DNA of 64,000 nucleotides, from assembly GCA_903850915.1 (NCBI GenBank), contig CAINMV010000037.1:150250-214249 (forward strand). The letters are read 5' to 3'. Positions 1 to 10,536 of the stretch are shown here, one piece after another. The position numbers and the translations under genes were made by a program. Origin of the DNA: an uncultured Bacteroidota bacterium. GTDB taxonomy: Bacteria; Bacteroidota; Bacteroidia; UKL13-3. The number at the start of each line of letters is the position of its first letter. Within the stretch, counting starts at the first letter, position 1. Below the pieces are notes generated by a model that worked only from the letters and a program-made list of their open reading frames with translations, made no database searches and was not told where the DNA came from.

Positions 1-2
1 TT

Positions 3-1163
3 ACTGTAAGTATCATTGGCGTTGGAATATTTAGTATTCTTCCCCCTTTAATTTCCAAGGCAAAAGCCGAAGGCGAGAACCTCCGTTGTGGTGTTTTGTT
101 GAATAATGGCCTATTAATAGCCCTTTGGATGGGTGCTATATTTACGCTTATCACTTGGGTGCTTTCCGTGAATTTCAGCTGGTTCAAACAAGACGCAGCA
201 GTTACAGAAATAGGTATCGGTTTTTTAAATATTATTGGCTTCTCTGCGATACCTTTATTTCTGTTTTTAGCTGCCAAACAATTTACCGATGGGTTGGGAT
301 TCACAAAAATCTCAATGGCAATTGCCCTTAGTGCTGTTGGATTAAACATTTTTTTAAATTACCTGTTAATTTATGGTAATTGGGGCGCTCCAGCCTTGGG
401 GGCTCAGGGGGCTGCTTGGGCAACATTAATTGCACGATTTGCAATGGCCTTCGGACTGTTGCTTTATATTTTGAGAAGCAAAAAAACAAAGCCATATTGC
501 CCTCCTAGTTTCGTTTCTCAAAATGTAATATATCATCGGGAAATATTAAAAGATGGTGTACCTTCGGGGTTGCAATATTTTTTTGAAATCGGAGCCTTTG
601 CTGTTGCCAATCTTTTTATGGGCTGGATGGGAAAGGATATCTCTGCGGCATACCAAATCGTAATTAGTCCTGCGGCATTAACCTATTTATTCGTTTCTGG
701 TTTTGGTATCGGAGCATCAATTTTAGTTAGCGAAAGCCTGGGTGAACATAATGCAGTTAGCGCCTACAAATTTGGTTTGAATGCCATCAAAATGACTTTA
801 ATTTTTGAACTATTTACATGCTCTATTTTTATCGTTTTTCATAAACTCATTCCCCTTGCCTACATCCATGATGAAAATGTTTTAAAACATGCCATTCCTT
901 TAATGCTAATTGCTGGTTTCTTTCAAATTCCTGATGGCATCCAGTGTGTTTCTTTGGGCGTTTTGCGTGGATTGTATGATGTGAAAATTCCAACTTTTAT
1001 TACATTATTTGCCTATTGGGTGGTATCACTTCCTTTGGGATATTATTTGGCGTTTGTAAAAGGCTATGGTGCTCCTGGGGTTTGGTGGGGTTTAACTATT
1101 GGTTTGCTCACCTCGGCCATTTTACTTTCTGGTCGCTTTTTTCAAATTGCAAAGCCTCGCTAA
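3..1163 (+). CDS. MATE family multidrug/cation antiporter, 5' end outside window
   Basis: C-terminal 386 residues of an inner-membrane antiporter that exports drugs or metabolites in exchange for Na+ or H+. The reading frame is open from base 3, so the true start lies upstream; the in-frame TTG at 96 sits within the conserved region and is not a start. About ten hydrophobic segments are visible, with the family-typical short loops (for example the GAPALGAQGAAWATLIAR stretch at roughly 92-109 of the visible part and PSGLQYFFEIGAFA in the second half), matching a NorM/DinF-type fold of two six-helix bundles of which the first is partly missing. The substrate cannot be told from sequence. It is followed after 79 bases by apaG, which has its own promoter-like element. 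Confidence 0.88.
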   Translation, partial: TVSIIGVGIFSILPPLISKAKAEGENLRCGVLLNNGLLIALWMGAIFTLITWVLSVNFSWFKQDAAVTEIGIGFLNIIGFSAIPLFLFLAAKQFTDGLGFTKISMAIALSAVGLNIFLNYLLIYGNWGAPALGAQGAAWATLIARFAMAFGLLLYILRSKKTKPYCPPSFVSQNVIYHREILKDGVPSGLQYFFEIGAFAVANLFMGWMGKDISAAYQIVISPAALTYLFVSGFGIGASILVSESLGEHNAVSAYKFGLNAIKMTLIFELFTCSIFIVFHKLIPLAYIHDENVLKHAIPLMLIAGFFQIPDGIQCVSLGVLRGLYDVKIPTFITLFAYWVVSLPLGYYLAFVKGYGAPGVWWGLTIGLLTSAILLSGRFFQIAKPR

Positions 1164-1220
1164 TTTTCATTGATTTCATTCTCATAAAAAAAATAATTTT
1201 AACTAAACGGAGCCATTTCG

Positions 1221-1228
1221 TACCTTCG
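1221..1228 (+). promoter_or_regulatory. -7 promoter element before apaG
   Basis: TACCTTCG matches the Bacteroidota -7 consensus TAnnTTTG with one change and lies 14 bases before the apaG ATG. No clear -33 TTTG is seen. Confidence 0.45.
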
Positions 1229-1242
1229 TATTTCATATATAA

Positions 1243-1632
1243 ATGATGGTAACAGCAATCACCAACGACATACAAATTATTGTTGAAGTAGAATTTCAAC
1301 AAAAACAGCCTGCAGGTATGTTAATGGAGAATATTTTTGCGTATAGAGTTACCATCCAAAATAAAAGTGACTTTACTATTACAGTTCTTCGCCGTCATTG
1401 GTTTATCCACGATTGCCAGCACACCATACGGGAAGTGGAAGGAGAAGGTGTAGTGGGTATTCAACCACGCATCGTACCAGGTGCGCAATACCAATATGTA
1501 TCAGGCTGCAATATAAAAAGTGATATAGGCAAAATGCATGGTTACTATACCGTTGAGCGGCACATAGATGGCAATATCATTAAGGTGGTAATCCCTTCCT
1601 TCAATATGATTGTGCCTTATTTAATGAATTAG
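1243..1632 (+). CDS. apaG: ApaG/DUF525 domain protein
   Basis: A 129-residue stand-alone ApaG domain, the usual length for the family. It is a small fibronectin-like beta sandwich. The diagnostic glycine-rich segment VEGEGVVGIQP is at 65-75, the SGC turn at 87-89 and MHGYY at 98-102. ApaG has been linked to Co2+/Mg2+ resistance in enterobacteria and the fold occurs in eukaryotic F-box proteins, but its biochemical role is poorly defined. Two consecutive ATG codons (1243, 1246) could serve as start. Here it is not next to ksgA or apaH as in Proteobacteria; the neighbour downstream is convergent. Confidence 0.93.
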   Translation: MMVTAITNDIQIIVEVEFQQKQPAGMLMENIFAYRVTIQNKSDFTITVLRRHWFIHDCQHTIREVEGEGVVGIQPRIVPGAQYQYVSGCNIKSDIGKMHGYYTVERHIDGNIIKVVIPSFNMIVPYLMN

Positions 1633-1694
1633 AAATCCAAAAATCTTTTTTTAACGCGGCAAAAATCGTATCGCTATTATGCTATTAAAGAAAT

Positions 1695-4600
1695 TTAGCG
1701 GATAAGCGTTACAGTGCCATCGTATTCTAGTTTTCGCCCATCGTAACCAGTTACAAGTACCTTGTAAATATACACGTCTTGTTCGCAAGCTTTACCAAGA
1801 TAGGTTCCATTCCAACCATGAGTGCTGTAGCTTTTCCAATCGTAGAGTGTTTCACCCCAACGATCAAAAATTTTGATGTTAAAATCGATGATGCCACCAG
1901 CAACAACCCTAAATAACTCGTTAGCTTGTGGACCACTTTCATCCGGACTAAAAACATTAGGGATAAATACGGTCACATCCGGACCAATATAAACACGATG
2001 AACAATCTCATCATTACAACCTTCCCTGCTTGTAACTTTTAAGGTTACATTATACCATCCTGTATCATTGGCAGAATAAGCGTGTAGCATCGATCTGTCG
2101 ATGGTTGTTGCTGTAGTTCCATCACCATAATCCCAATCATAAAACATCGGTTCATTACCTCTGCTTTTGTTTTCAAATTTTATCTTTGGTGACGCAACAG
2201 TGGTGTTCCAAGGATTGGCCTCGAATTCGGCTACTGGGTATGGATATACTTCAATATAGGTTGTTTGAGTAACCGAATTAAAGCATCCATGCATTGAAGT
2301 AACTTTTACTTTTACTGTATAAACTCCACTATCATTATACACATGTATTGGATTATCCAAAATGCTATTGTTGTCTGCACCCGAATTTGGATCACCAAAA
2401 TCCCAGTCGTAAGTGGCTCCAACACCGGCATCCGTGGTACTTGCAAATTGAACAGAAAGTGGTCGGCAACCTTTTAAAATATTACCTAAAAATTTAATTG
2501 TTGGCGTAGGGTAGATATCTGCATCGAAGGTAGCTTGAACAGGAGCACATACGCCATTTTGAGTGGATACCACCTTGAATTTAATTTTATGATTTATCAT
2601 CTCAAAAGCACTTGGATGATAGATTGTTGAAGTGGATGTAGCATTATCGAAACCACCGTTACTATCTGCAGACCAAAGCACTCCGAAAGGCGCGTTAATA
2701 TTTGATTTTACTGCAATACCATTTTGTTTTATCTCCATCTCGCAAAGCGTTTGAATAGGATCCATGGTAATCAAAGGTTCATCTTGAACACTAATTACAA
2801 TAGAGTCGGATTTTTCGCAATACGGAGAAGTTGTTTCTTTAAAATGATACAATATAGTATGCGATCCCACGCCTGCTATTTTGGTATTAAAAATATTGCC
2901 ACTCACACCAGCTCCAGTATACGTTCCAGTACCTCCTGAATTAGGCGTTCCATTTAGCGTAATATTACCCAAGTTTAAACATGCCGGTGTTACCGGTGCT
3001 AATTTTACATTCGGAATTGGATACACTTTAATCGTTGTACTATCTTCATCGGTGCATCCAATAGCAATTACAGAATATTTTAATGTGTATGTTTTTAAAG
3101 CAGTGGTTGTATTCACAGCAGGATCAAAGAATCCATTGTTAACACCAACACCGCTCCAGCTGCTTCCTACCAATGGCGAACAACCTGACACGGCATAGAG
3201 GTCTACAAGACCATGATCAGCGCAAACATCTGGCAAAGTTCCGGCATTAGCAACTGGCACGGGTATTATTTGAAAGGTAATGGTATCGGTATTTTCACAA
3301 CCTGTTAGAATGTCTTTAAATTTATATAACAAATCATGTGAACCGACACCTGCTGTTGAGGTGTTGAAATAATAAGAGTATCCTGGTGGATTGTTTACGC
3401 TTGAAAACGCAGCAACAGGAGTGCCAACACTTAATAAGCTCCATACACCAAATTTTACATTAAAAGGATGGGCAATGGTGTCTAGTAATACACTTCCAAA
3501 GTTCTCACAAAAAACTTTATCTGGTCCAACAGATACGAGTGGTAACGGATTAACTTGCACCAAGGTAGAGTCGGTAGATGAGCAACCGTTATACGTTACT
3601 GTTGCATACACATAAAAGCTGCCTCCTGCATTAGCGGTTGCTTTGGGGTCGAATTGATCCCCATTTACAATAACTGCAGGCATTGATGGACAAGTCCAAT
3701 AGGTAGCAGTAGGAATTACTATAGCGTTGTTATATTTAACTGTACACGATAAATTAATTAATTGGCCATCTACACATTTCTTAGGAAAAACAGGAAATGT
3801 GATCACTGGTCTGGCTTTAACATCAACATTTATAGTATCGTAATTAGTACAACTAACTAACCCATACGTGACAGTCCCTTTTACAACAAAAGAGGTATTT
3901 ATTAAAGGGTTAACAGTAAGTGAGTCAGTAGTACTTACAAGTGAATTGGATGTAATTTCCCTCCATTCATATACTTGTGCACCAGTAGCATGAAGTGTAA
4001 CTGTATCGTACTTGCAAATAGCGACATCGGCAAGAGGACCGACAACTACAGGATCGTTCACAAAAAGTAAAACAGTATCGAAAGCATCGCATCCAAAACT
4101 ATCTAACATTTGTAAGGTGTAAACACCTGAATCTTTTGCTATTATTTTTTGTTGATTGGAAACGAATGACCCATTTCGATACCAATTGTAAGTCATTCCT
4201 AAATTCGTATTTGCAGCATCAAATTCCACACTATCTCCATAGCAAATACGATGATCGGTATTCGGAGGTATAGTAGGAAGTTCTTTTACCGCCACCTTCA
4301 CACTATCATAAGAAATACATCCTATATTATCAGTTACTCGAAATATTAATAAAGTATCGGTTGTTGGGGTAATAGTTAAGGATGCTAAGGTATCGGTTGC
4401 ATTCCAAAAATAACGATATGGAGTAGTTCCCCATTTTGCATTGCCATTAATGGTAATAGGTTTACTTCGGCAAACAAATGTATCGTTTGGCGCAAATGCA
4501 TGAACAAACGTATCTACCTTAATCGTATCAAAATAAACGTCGCTACAGAAATTCGATGTAATTGTATGTCGAATAACATAAGATCCTCCGGAAGGAAACT

Positions 4601-5945
4601 GATAGATTGCAGTATCGTCATTAAAATTAATTCCTTGAATTTTAAATTGAAATGTTGGATTATAGTAGCTCCCCTTGGGGACAGAAACGCATCTATACTT
4701 TCCACAGCCCAAATCAGTATAATAACGATCGGCATGCGGTGTTGGCTTTACCGTAATGGTATAAGCCCTTGTGGCTCGTCCATTCAGCGGACAATGATCG
4801 TCTTCAACTGTTGCTCGAAAATAATACGGTAACGTACTAGCATCGGCTTCCGTTGGCGTCCAACAAAATTGCCCTTGCGCTCGTTTCACTGTTCCGTTAT
4901 TATCCGACCAGGTTGCAGCAGGGATCGAATGATCCCAAAAGATCCTAGTGGTATCTGAAAAATTTTGATCGTTGGTTGTTATATAAAAACAGAGTTGCGA
5001 GCCGGCACATACTTGAAATGGCTGCAGGGATAAAAGTGTTGGAGTTATATTATTGCAATTTGCCAATATTATAAACTGCATATCTCGCGTAGCTATGCCG
5101 ATTAGCTTATAGACTCCATTAATTTTCCGCCACTCTTCAACCTTAATTTTCATTACCGTTTCTTGCTGCTGCAAAGGACGAAAAACCATATCGCCCGTTT
5201 GTGGGTCGAGATAGAATCCTTGAGGTGGGGTGCAGGTAGGGCAAGGAGTAACATTTGGATTTCCGCTTGGAAAACACGTTAACGGATAGTTTAAGCTCCA
5301 AGGTGAAGAATAGGTTGCACCATTGGGAAGAGCCTTCTTATAGACTAGAGAATCACCATCCTGGTCCACAACACCATGGTTATAAATAACATCCTGTCCG
5401 GCACATTTAATTGCAATCGGCGGATTTTTAAATTCAGGTCCATTATCACAGGGTGTTATGCAACGATTCAACCATAGCTCAGTACTGAAATTTGCCCAAC
5501 TATAGCCTGTGTTTATAGGCCCACTTCGACAACATTCGCTGAATGTAAATTTATACCAGCAACAATTGGCAAAATTACCTCCAAGATAGACTTTACCTTC
5601 AAAACGATGTTCCTCAATTCCATAGGGAATGCTTGTTAGCATTGAGTTGGCTGGATTACAAGGTTTATCTCCATTACAAACTGGCGTAATATCTACCATA
5701 GAAACGCGTGTACAATTTACTGTTCCTGACAAACTTGATGCACAGGAGTCGCTAGTAAATTGAAGTTGAACTGTCGATGATTTCGGAATACCTCGACAAT
5801 CGCGATAAAATTTAAAAATAATTTTAAACGTGTCATTCGTTAGGCACTTCCATTGAATATCTGCACCCATTACATGGTCGGCATAGGACCTGTTACTGAA
5901 TAACAGCATCGCGCAGGCAACAAGCACAAACAATAACTTTTTCAT
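1695..5945 (-). CDS. Giant secreted PKD-repeat protein with type B T9SS sorting domain (paralogue 1)
   Basis: A 1416-residue exported surface protein. A signal peptide (about 1-22, ending SYA) is followed by a Cys-rich N-terminal module (about 23-300, with HVMGADIQWKC, CCWYK and PCDNGPEFKN), many Ig-like/PKD-like repeats, two clear PKD domains near the C-terminus (YDWDFGDP and YDWDYGDG) and a final ~90-residue type B (gliding motility-associated) sorting domain beginning FIPNVFSPDESGP and ending TLIR. The family is delivered across the outer membrane by the type IX secretion system and usually stays on the surface or is released. No catalytic motif was recognised, so an adhesive or structural role is likely. 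It is the tandem paralogue of the gene upstream, separated from it by a terminator hairpin. Confidence 0.9.
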   Translation of the reverse strand: MKKLLFVLVACAMLLFSNRSYADHVMGADIQWKCLTNDTFKIIFKFYRDCRGIPKSSTVQLQFTSDSCASSLSGTVNCTRVSMVDITPVCNGDKPCNPANSMLTSIPYGIEEHRFEGKVYLGGNFANCCWYKFTFSECCRSGPINTGYSWANFSTELWLNRCITPCDNGPEFKNPPIAIKCAGQDVIYNHGVVDQDGDSLVYKKALPNGATYSSPWSLNYPLTCFPSGNPNVTPCPTCTPPQGFYLDPQTGDMVFRPLQQQETVMKIKVEEWRKINGVYKLIGIATRDMQFIILANCNNITPTLLSLQPFQVCAGSQLCFYITTNDQNFSDTTRIFWDHSIPAATWSDNNGTVKRAQGQFCWTPTEADASTLPYYFRATVEDDHCPLNGRATRAYTITVKPTPHADRYYTDLGCGKYRCVSVPKGSYYNPTFQFKIQGINFNDDTAIYQFPSGGSYVIRHTITSNFCSDVYFDTIKVDTFVHAFAPNDTFVCRSKPITINGNAKWGTTPYRYFWNATDTLASLTITPTTDTLLIFRVTDNIGCISYDSVKVAVKELPTIPPNTDHRICYGDSVEFDAANTNLGMTYNWYRNGSFVSNQQKIIAKDSGVYTLQMLDSFGCDAFDTVLLFVNDPVVVGPLADVAICKYDTVTLHATGAQVYEWREITSNSLVSTTDSLTVNPLINTSFVVKGTVTYGLVSCTNYDTINVDVKARPVITFPVFPKKCVDGQLINLSCTVKYNNAIVIPTATYWTCPSMPAVIVNGDQFDPKATANAGGSFYVYATVTYNGCSSTDSTLVQVNPLPLVSVGPDKVFCENFGSVLLDTIAHPFNVKFGVWSLLSVGTPVAAFSSVNNPPGYSYYFNTSTAGVGSHDLLYKFKDILTGCENTDTITFQIIPVPVANAGTLPDVCADHGLVDLYAVSGCSPLVGSSWSGVGVNNGFFDPAVNTTTALKTYTLKYSVIAIGCTDEDSTTIKVYPIPNVKLAPVTPACLNLGNITLNGTPNSGGTGTYTGAGVSGNIFNTKIAGVGSHTILYHFKETTSPYCEKSDSIVISVQDEPLITMDPIQTLCEMEIKQNGIAVKSNINAPFGVLWSADSNGGFDNATSTSTIYHPSAFEMINHKIKFKVVSTQNGVCAPVQATFDADIYPTPTIKFLGNILKGCRPLSVQFASTTDAGVGATYDWDFGDPNSGADNNSILDNPIHVYNDSGVYTVKVKVTSMHGCFNSVTQTTYIEVYPYPVAEFEANPWNTTVASPKIKFENKSRGNEPMFYDWDYGDGTTATTIDRSMLHAYSANDTGWYNVTLKVTSREGCNDEIVHRVYIGPDVTVFIPNVFSPDESGPQANELFRVVAGGIIDFNIKIFDRWGETLYDWKSYSTHGWNGTYLGKACEQDVYIYKVLVTGYDGRKLEYDGTVTLIR

Positions 5946-5960
5946 GGTAAGAGTATAAAA

Positions 5961-5996
5961 AGACCGGACCGTGATTTTTTAACCACAGTCCGGTTA
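5961..5996 (-). terminator. Intrinsic terminator between the two giant T9SS genes
   Basis: ACCGGACCGTG (5963-5973) pairs with CACAGTCCGGT (5984-5994), 11 base pairs with one G-T wobble and a 10-base loop. On the minus strand the stem is followed by a T-run (TTTTTAT), so it terminates transcripts of the 6028-10410 gene and makes the two paralogues separately adjustable. Confidence 0.75.
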
Positions 5997-6027
5997 GATT
6001 TCAACGAATGGGGATTGCCCCTACTAC

Positions 6028-9000
6028 TTATCGGATTAAGTGCACGGTACCATCGTATTCGTACTCTTTTTTATCCATACCGGTAACCACCACTTTGTAG
6101 ATGTAAACATCAATTTGAGAATCAAGCCCATTGTATTTACCATCCCATCCATGATCTTTATAGCTTTGTGAATGATACAATTGCTCTCCCCAACGACTAT
6201 AAATAAACATTTCAAAAGTTTTGATTCCTGTAGCCACCACCTTAAACTTCTCGTTCGCCAATGGCCCATCTTCATCAGGAGTGAAAGCATTTGGAATAAA
6301 CACGGTTAAATCAGGTGCGATGTAGATATTGTGTTGAATCATATCCTCACAATCACCTTTAGAGGATACTACCTTAAGAGTTACTGTTCTCCAACCCGTA
6401 TCGGCATCCGGGTTATTAATTTTATACAAATATTCTGGATTTTGCAATGTTGAGGTACCAACACCATCACCGAAATCCCAATCCCATGATTTAATAGGAA
6501 GTCCACTATTATCTGTAAGGTCTTTGAACTTGTATTTAGGTAATGCTACGGTAGCCCAATCTGGTGCATTTGGATCGAAGGTAAACTCCGCTTTTGGAAT
6601 TGGATAAACTTCAATCATTTGCGGACGGGTACTTGTTTCGTCGCAGCCATTTTTGCTAATAATTTTTAATAAAATTGAATAAACACCCGGAGCACTAAAC
6701 GTATGCGTTGGGTTGCGGGTGGTGTCATTATTTAATGCGCCGCTAGCAGGATCTCCAAAATCCCAGAGGTAGCTTACATTGTCGCGAACAATATTTGTAT
6801 CTTGAAATGTAGTTGTGAATGGAACACAGCCAACCAATTTAGGTGAGTTAAAGCTCACAATAGGAGTTGGATAAATTGGCGCTTCTGCATAAACAGAGTC
6901 GTAGCGACAAATGCTGTTACCTGTACTAATTAAGGCAATACTCATCTTCTCTGCTGCTACCTCTGCTAGTGTTGGAATATAGGTGATGACAGAATCGTTC
7001 CATGTTGAGTTTATTAGAGTGCCACCACCTACATTCACCCATTTAAATCCGTAAGGGGCATAGGTATGGCCTTTAATCACAACACCGGAATCTTGCGTTT
7101 TCTTAGCACATAAACCACCGATTGGTTCAATACTCACATGCGGAGGCATCTCCACATAAAATTTCATTGAAGTGTCTTTTGAACATGTGGTCAATGGATC
7201 TGTATAACTATATTTTACCATATGCCATCCTGTATCTGTAACTACAGGGTCAATACTTGTGGTGAAAAACTCTGTACCATCAAGAAAATAACGACTTCCA
7301 TTGCCTCCTGGATTTGGAGTAAGCACAATTGGAGGGTCTGTTTTACATACCGCATAACTAGATGCTTTTATGGTTGGCTGCGGAATTGGATGCACCGTTA
7401 TCTGCAAGGAATCCATGTCGCTGCAACCAATACGAGTAACTTTGTAATATAGTGTGTATGTTTTACTAGTTCCAGAAATGTTCACATTCGGATTAAAGTT
7501 AGAGCTATCCGGCAATACTCCAGTTCCCCACCATTTACCATCATAGGGAGTGCTATGAAGATTATTTGTTAATTGTAAAGGCCCACTGCCTACGCAAATA
7601 GCGGTGTCAACTCCTGCATCAACAACTGGAATTGGTGTTACCGTAAAGTCAACAGTATCACTATTAGAACATGCAGGTGATATTAGATCTTTGTACCAAT
7701 AAATAAGCTGATACGTTTCACCTAAATGATTAACACCATCGCCTGCTTTAACTGGATCAAAGCAATAGCTGAATTTTCCGCCTCCAATAGGTGTACTATC
7801 TAATGGATAGGTAATTGCTTTGCTAGCATCTAATACATACCATTTCCCACCATAGGGGAGTCCCATTGTATCAAGACTAAAACAAGTGTTGTAATTTGAG
7901 CAGAATGTTTTATCGGAGCCCGCCAATACTACCGGAGGAGGCACCACTTGAACAGTTACAGAGTCTTTTACTTTACAACCGCTAGGTGCGGTTGCCTCCA
8001 TAATCACATAATAGATACCACCTGATGGTGGGCTTTGAACTGGATCAAAATAGAATACTCCTGTTGTTGGATCCATTGATACAGCAAGCGGTTGAGAGTT
8101 ACTGTACCAATTTACGTATGTAGGTGGCACATTCGCTCCATTAACCTTTAGCGTTCCTGTAAGGAAGATAAATCCACCATTAATACAGCGTTTTGGAAAT
8201 ACTGGGAAGGTAATCGTAGGCAGTGTATTTACATTCACAACAACAGTATCGTAGCCATAGCATGTTTTACCTTTTATAGTTTGAGTACCTTTAATATAGT
8301 AGGTAGTTGAAACCAATGGATTCACAGAGATACTTGTTCCAGTAGCTGTTACCGAGTTTTTATTGTTTGTCCATTCATAGGTGTCGGCACCTGTGGCTGT
8401 TAATGAAGTAGTATCGCCGTAACAAATAATCACATCAGCCAATGGACCAACAATTACCTTAGGATTTACAAAAAGATTAAACGTGTCGAAGGCCTCGCAG
8501 CCGAAGGAGTCAATAACTTGAACAGTATATTGAGCGCTATCACTAATTGTAATTGTTTGAGAGGTCGATAAACTTGCACCATCTTTCTGCCAAACATATA
8601 GTTGTCCTGGATTGCCGGCATCAAGCAAAAATGACTCTCCAAAGCACAAGCGCTCATCAGGGGGAAGAGCCACGACTGGCAATGGTTTTACCTCGATATA
8701 TACCGAATCCGACGCGATGCAAAGATCTTTATCCAACACACTTACACGATAGTAACCAGAAACCGTAGGTGTGATCGTAACATCAGCAAAAGTATCATTA
8801 ACTCCAGTACTCCACTTGTAACTGATAGGTAGTACACCATGACGAACATCGCAAGTTAACTTGATATTCTTTCCAATACATACATGTGAATCAGGCATAC
8901 AAACCACGCTTATTGGGGTATCAACCTGAATGGTATCAAAATAGGTATTTGTGCAACCATTAAAAAACATCGTATTTTTTACTAAATACTTTCCACCTTG

Positions 9001-10410
9001 CGAAAATTGGTATTGGCACGTGGCTGTTGAAGCCCAAACCGTAACAGGAGAACCCGTTCCCACTGCTTTTGGAACATACCACTTGTAAGAAGCACCATTA
9101 AAATAGGTACTCGTTGGCGTTGCGGCAAACTCCCAAAGTCCGCATCCTTTTTTAGTAAATGTTCGATTGTTTTTGGGTGTTGGTTTTACAACGATAGAAT
9201 ATGAACGCGTCATAGTTCCATTTAATGGACAATGGTCGTCGTAAGCCGTAGCTGTAAAATAATACGGCAAGGTACTTGCGTCATCATCGCCTGGTGTCCA
9301 GCACATCGTCCCGGAGGCATGTTTTACCGCACCATTATTATCCGACCAAACGCCATTTGTGATTCCTTTATTCCAATTTATTCGCGTTGTATCTGATAAA
9401 TCTTGATCATTGGTATTAATCGTTATACATATCTGCTGCCCCGCACACGCCTCATAGGAATATGGTCCCGACAAACTTGGTAACTTATTATTACAGTTTT
9501 GAATAATTACAAACTGCATATCCCGGGCTGTTTTTCCTATAACTTTATAAACGCCGTTCGCATCTTTACGCCATTCTGTAACCATAATTTTCAATACGGT
9601 GATTTGCACTTGCATTGGACGGAAACACATATCACCAGTACGAGGATCAAGATTAAATCCTGTTGGAGGATTGGCATTCGGGTTCGGGTTGTTTCCACCT
9701 AAACAAGTAAGTGGGTAAGTATAACTCCAAGGAGAAGAATAGCTTCCTCCCAATGGTGGAGCCATAGCGTATGAAAGTGAGTCGCCATCAGCATCAACAA
9801 CACCGTGGTTAAAACAAACATCTTGACCAGCGCATTTGATTGCAACAGGTACGTTTTTAAATTCTGGACCATTATCACAAGGCTGTACGCAACGATTCAA
9901 CCAAGATTCTGAATAAAAGTCAGCATCGGCATAACCTGTAGTAATATTACTATTACGGCAACACAACTGCCAACGCATTTTATACCAACAACAATTGGCA
10001 TAATTGCCGCCGAAATAAACCTTCCATACGGCAGTATGTCTCTCCACCCCAACTGGAATTTGAGCAGTTGATGTACCGCTACCTCCTGAAATAGGACACG
10101 GTTTCTGACCTGACGAACACACTGGCGTGATATCTTCCACCGTATAGGACTTCATGGTTCCCTTACTTACAGTGTAGGAGTTAGCGCAAGAGTCACTAGT
10201 GATAGCCATTGATGCTAAGTCGCCCGAACTCATTGACGAGGCGCCATCAGTACAACGACGATAAACCACCAAGGTGATTTGAAAGGTATCGTTACCAAGG
10301 CACTTCCAAACAATATCCATACCCATTACGTGGGTGGCGTTAGCCTGCTTGGTACCCAATCCTAGGGCAAAAAGAGTGGTTAATAAAACAATGCGTAAAA
10401 ACTTATTCAT
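6028..10410 (-). CDS. Giant secreted PKD-repeat protein with type B T9SS sorting domain (paralogue 2)
   Basis: A 1460-residue exported protein built like its downstream neighbour: signal peptide about 1-25 (ending ANA), Cys-rich N-terminal module starting THVMGMDIVWKC with CCWYK, NRCVQPCDNGPEFKN and AIKCAGQDVCFNHG, a long array of Ig-like repeats with paired cysteines, two C-terminal PKD domains (YLWDFGDP, WDWDFGDG), then a type B sorting domain starting FIPNAFTPDEDGP and ending HLIR. The N-terminal modules of the two proteins are clearly homologous through most of their first 400 residues, while the repeat regions have drifted, as expected after tandem duplication. Likely cell-surface adhesin or matrix protein; no enzyme motif seen. 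Confidence 0.9.
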   Translation of the reverse strand: MNKFLRIVLLTTLFALGLGTKQANATHVMGMDIVWKCLGNDTFQITLVVYRRCTDGASSMSSGDLASMAITSDSCANSYTVSKGTMKSYTVEDITPVCSSGQKPCPISGGSGTSTAQIPVGVERHTAVWKVYFGGNYANCCWYKMRWQLCCRNSNITTGYADADFYSESWLNRCVQPCDNGPEFKNVPVAIKCAGQDVCFNHGVVDADGDSLSYAMAPPLGGSYSSPWSYTYPLTCLGGNNPNPNANPPTGFNLDPRTGDMCFRPMQVQITVLKIMVTEWRKDANGVYKVIGKTARDMQFVIIQNCNNKLPSLSGPYSYEACAGQQICITINTNDQDLSDTTRINWNKGITNGVWSDNNGAVKHASGTMCWTPGDDDASTLPYYFTATAYDDHCPLNGTMTRSYSIVVKPTPKNNRTFTKKGCGLWEFAATPTSTYFNGASYKWYVPKAVGTGSPVTVWASTATCQYQFSQGGKYLVKNTMFFNGCTNTYFDTIQVDTPISVVCMPDSHVCIGKNIKLTCDVRHGVLPISYKWSTGVNDTFADVTITPTVSGYYRVSVLDKDLCIASDSVYIEVKPLPVVALPPDERLCFGESFLLDAGNPGQLYVWQKDGASLSTSQTITISDSAQYTVQVIDSFGCEAFDTFNLFVNPKVIVGPLADVIICYGDTTSLTATGADTYEWTNNKNSVTATGTSISVNPLVSTTYYIKGTQTIKGKTCYGYDTVVVNVNTLPTITFPVFPKRCINGGFIFLTGTLKVNGANVPPTYVNWYSNSQPLAVSMDPTTGVFYFDPVQSPPSGGIYYVIMEATAPSGCKVKDSVTVQVVPPPVVLAGSDKTFCSNYNTCFSLDTMGLPYGGKWYVLDASKAITYPLDSTPIGGGKFSYCFDPVKAGDGVNHLGETYQLIYWYKDLISPACSNSDTVDFTVTPIPVVDAGVDTAICVGSGPLQLTNNLHSTPYDGKWWGTGVLPDSSNFNPNVNISGTSKTYTLYYKVTRIGCSDMDSLQITVHPIPQPTIKASSYAVCKTDPPIVLTPNPGGNGSRYFLDGTEFFTTSIDPVVTDTGWHMVKYSYTDPLTTCSKDTSMKFYVEMPPHVSIEPIGGLCAKKTQDSGVVIKGHTYAPYGFKWVNVGGGTLINSTWNDSVITYIPTLAEVAAEKMSIALISTGNSICRYDSVYAEAPIYPTPIVSFNSPKLVGCVPFTTTFQDTNIVRDNVSYLWDFGDPASGALNNDTTRNPTHTFSAPGVYSILLKIISKNGCDETSTRPQMIEVYPIPKAEFTFDPNAPDWATVALPKYKFKDLTDNSGLPIKSWDWDFGDGVGTSTLQNPEYLYKINNPDADTGWRTVTLKVVSSKGDCEDMIQHNIYIAPDLTVFIPNAFTPDEDGPLANEKFKVVATGIKTFEMFIYSRWGEQLYHSQSYKDHGWDGKYNGLDSQIDVYIYKVVVTGMDKKEYEYDGTVHLIR

Positions 10411-10536
10411 GTCCGATGATGTTATTTTTTTATTACTTTTATATACCTGATTTTAACAGGTGATGCTATTAATTTTTATGTTGTGTACTTTAAGCTTGGC
10501 AATTTAATCAAATTGGAATAATTTATACACATTTTA

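Noticed and set aside
2881..3198. Open frame opposite the T9SS giant gene
   Set aside because: It is antisense to a well-supported coding region with strong domain signatures and has no recognisable protein features.
10445..10461. Hairpin ACCTG/CAGGT before the 1460-residue T9SS gene
   Set aside because: Only five pairs; too weak for a terminator or riboswitch call.
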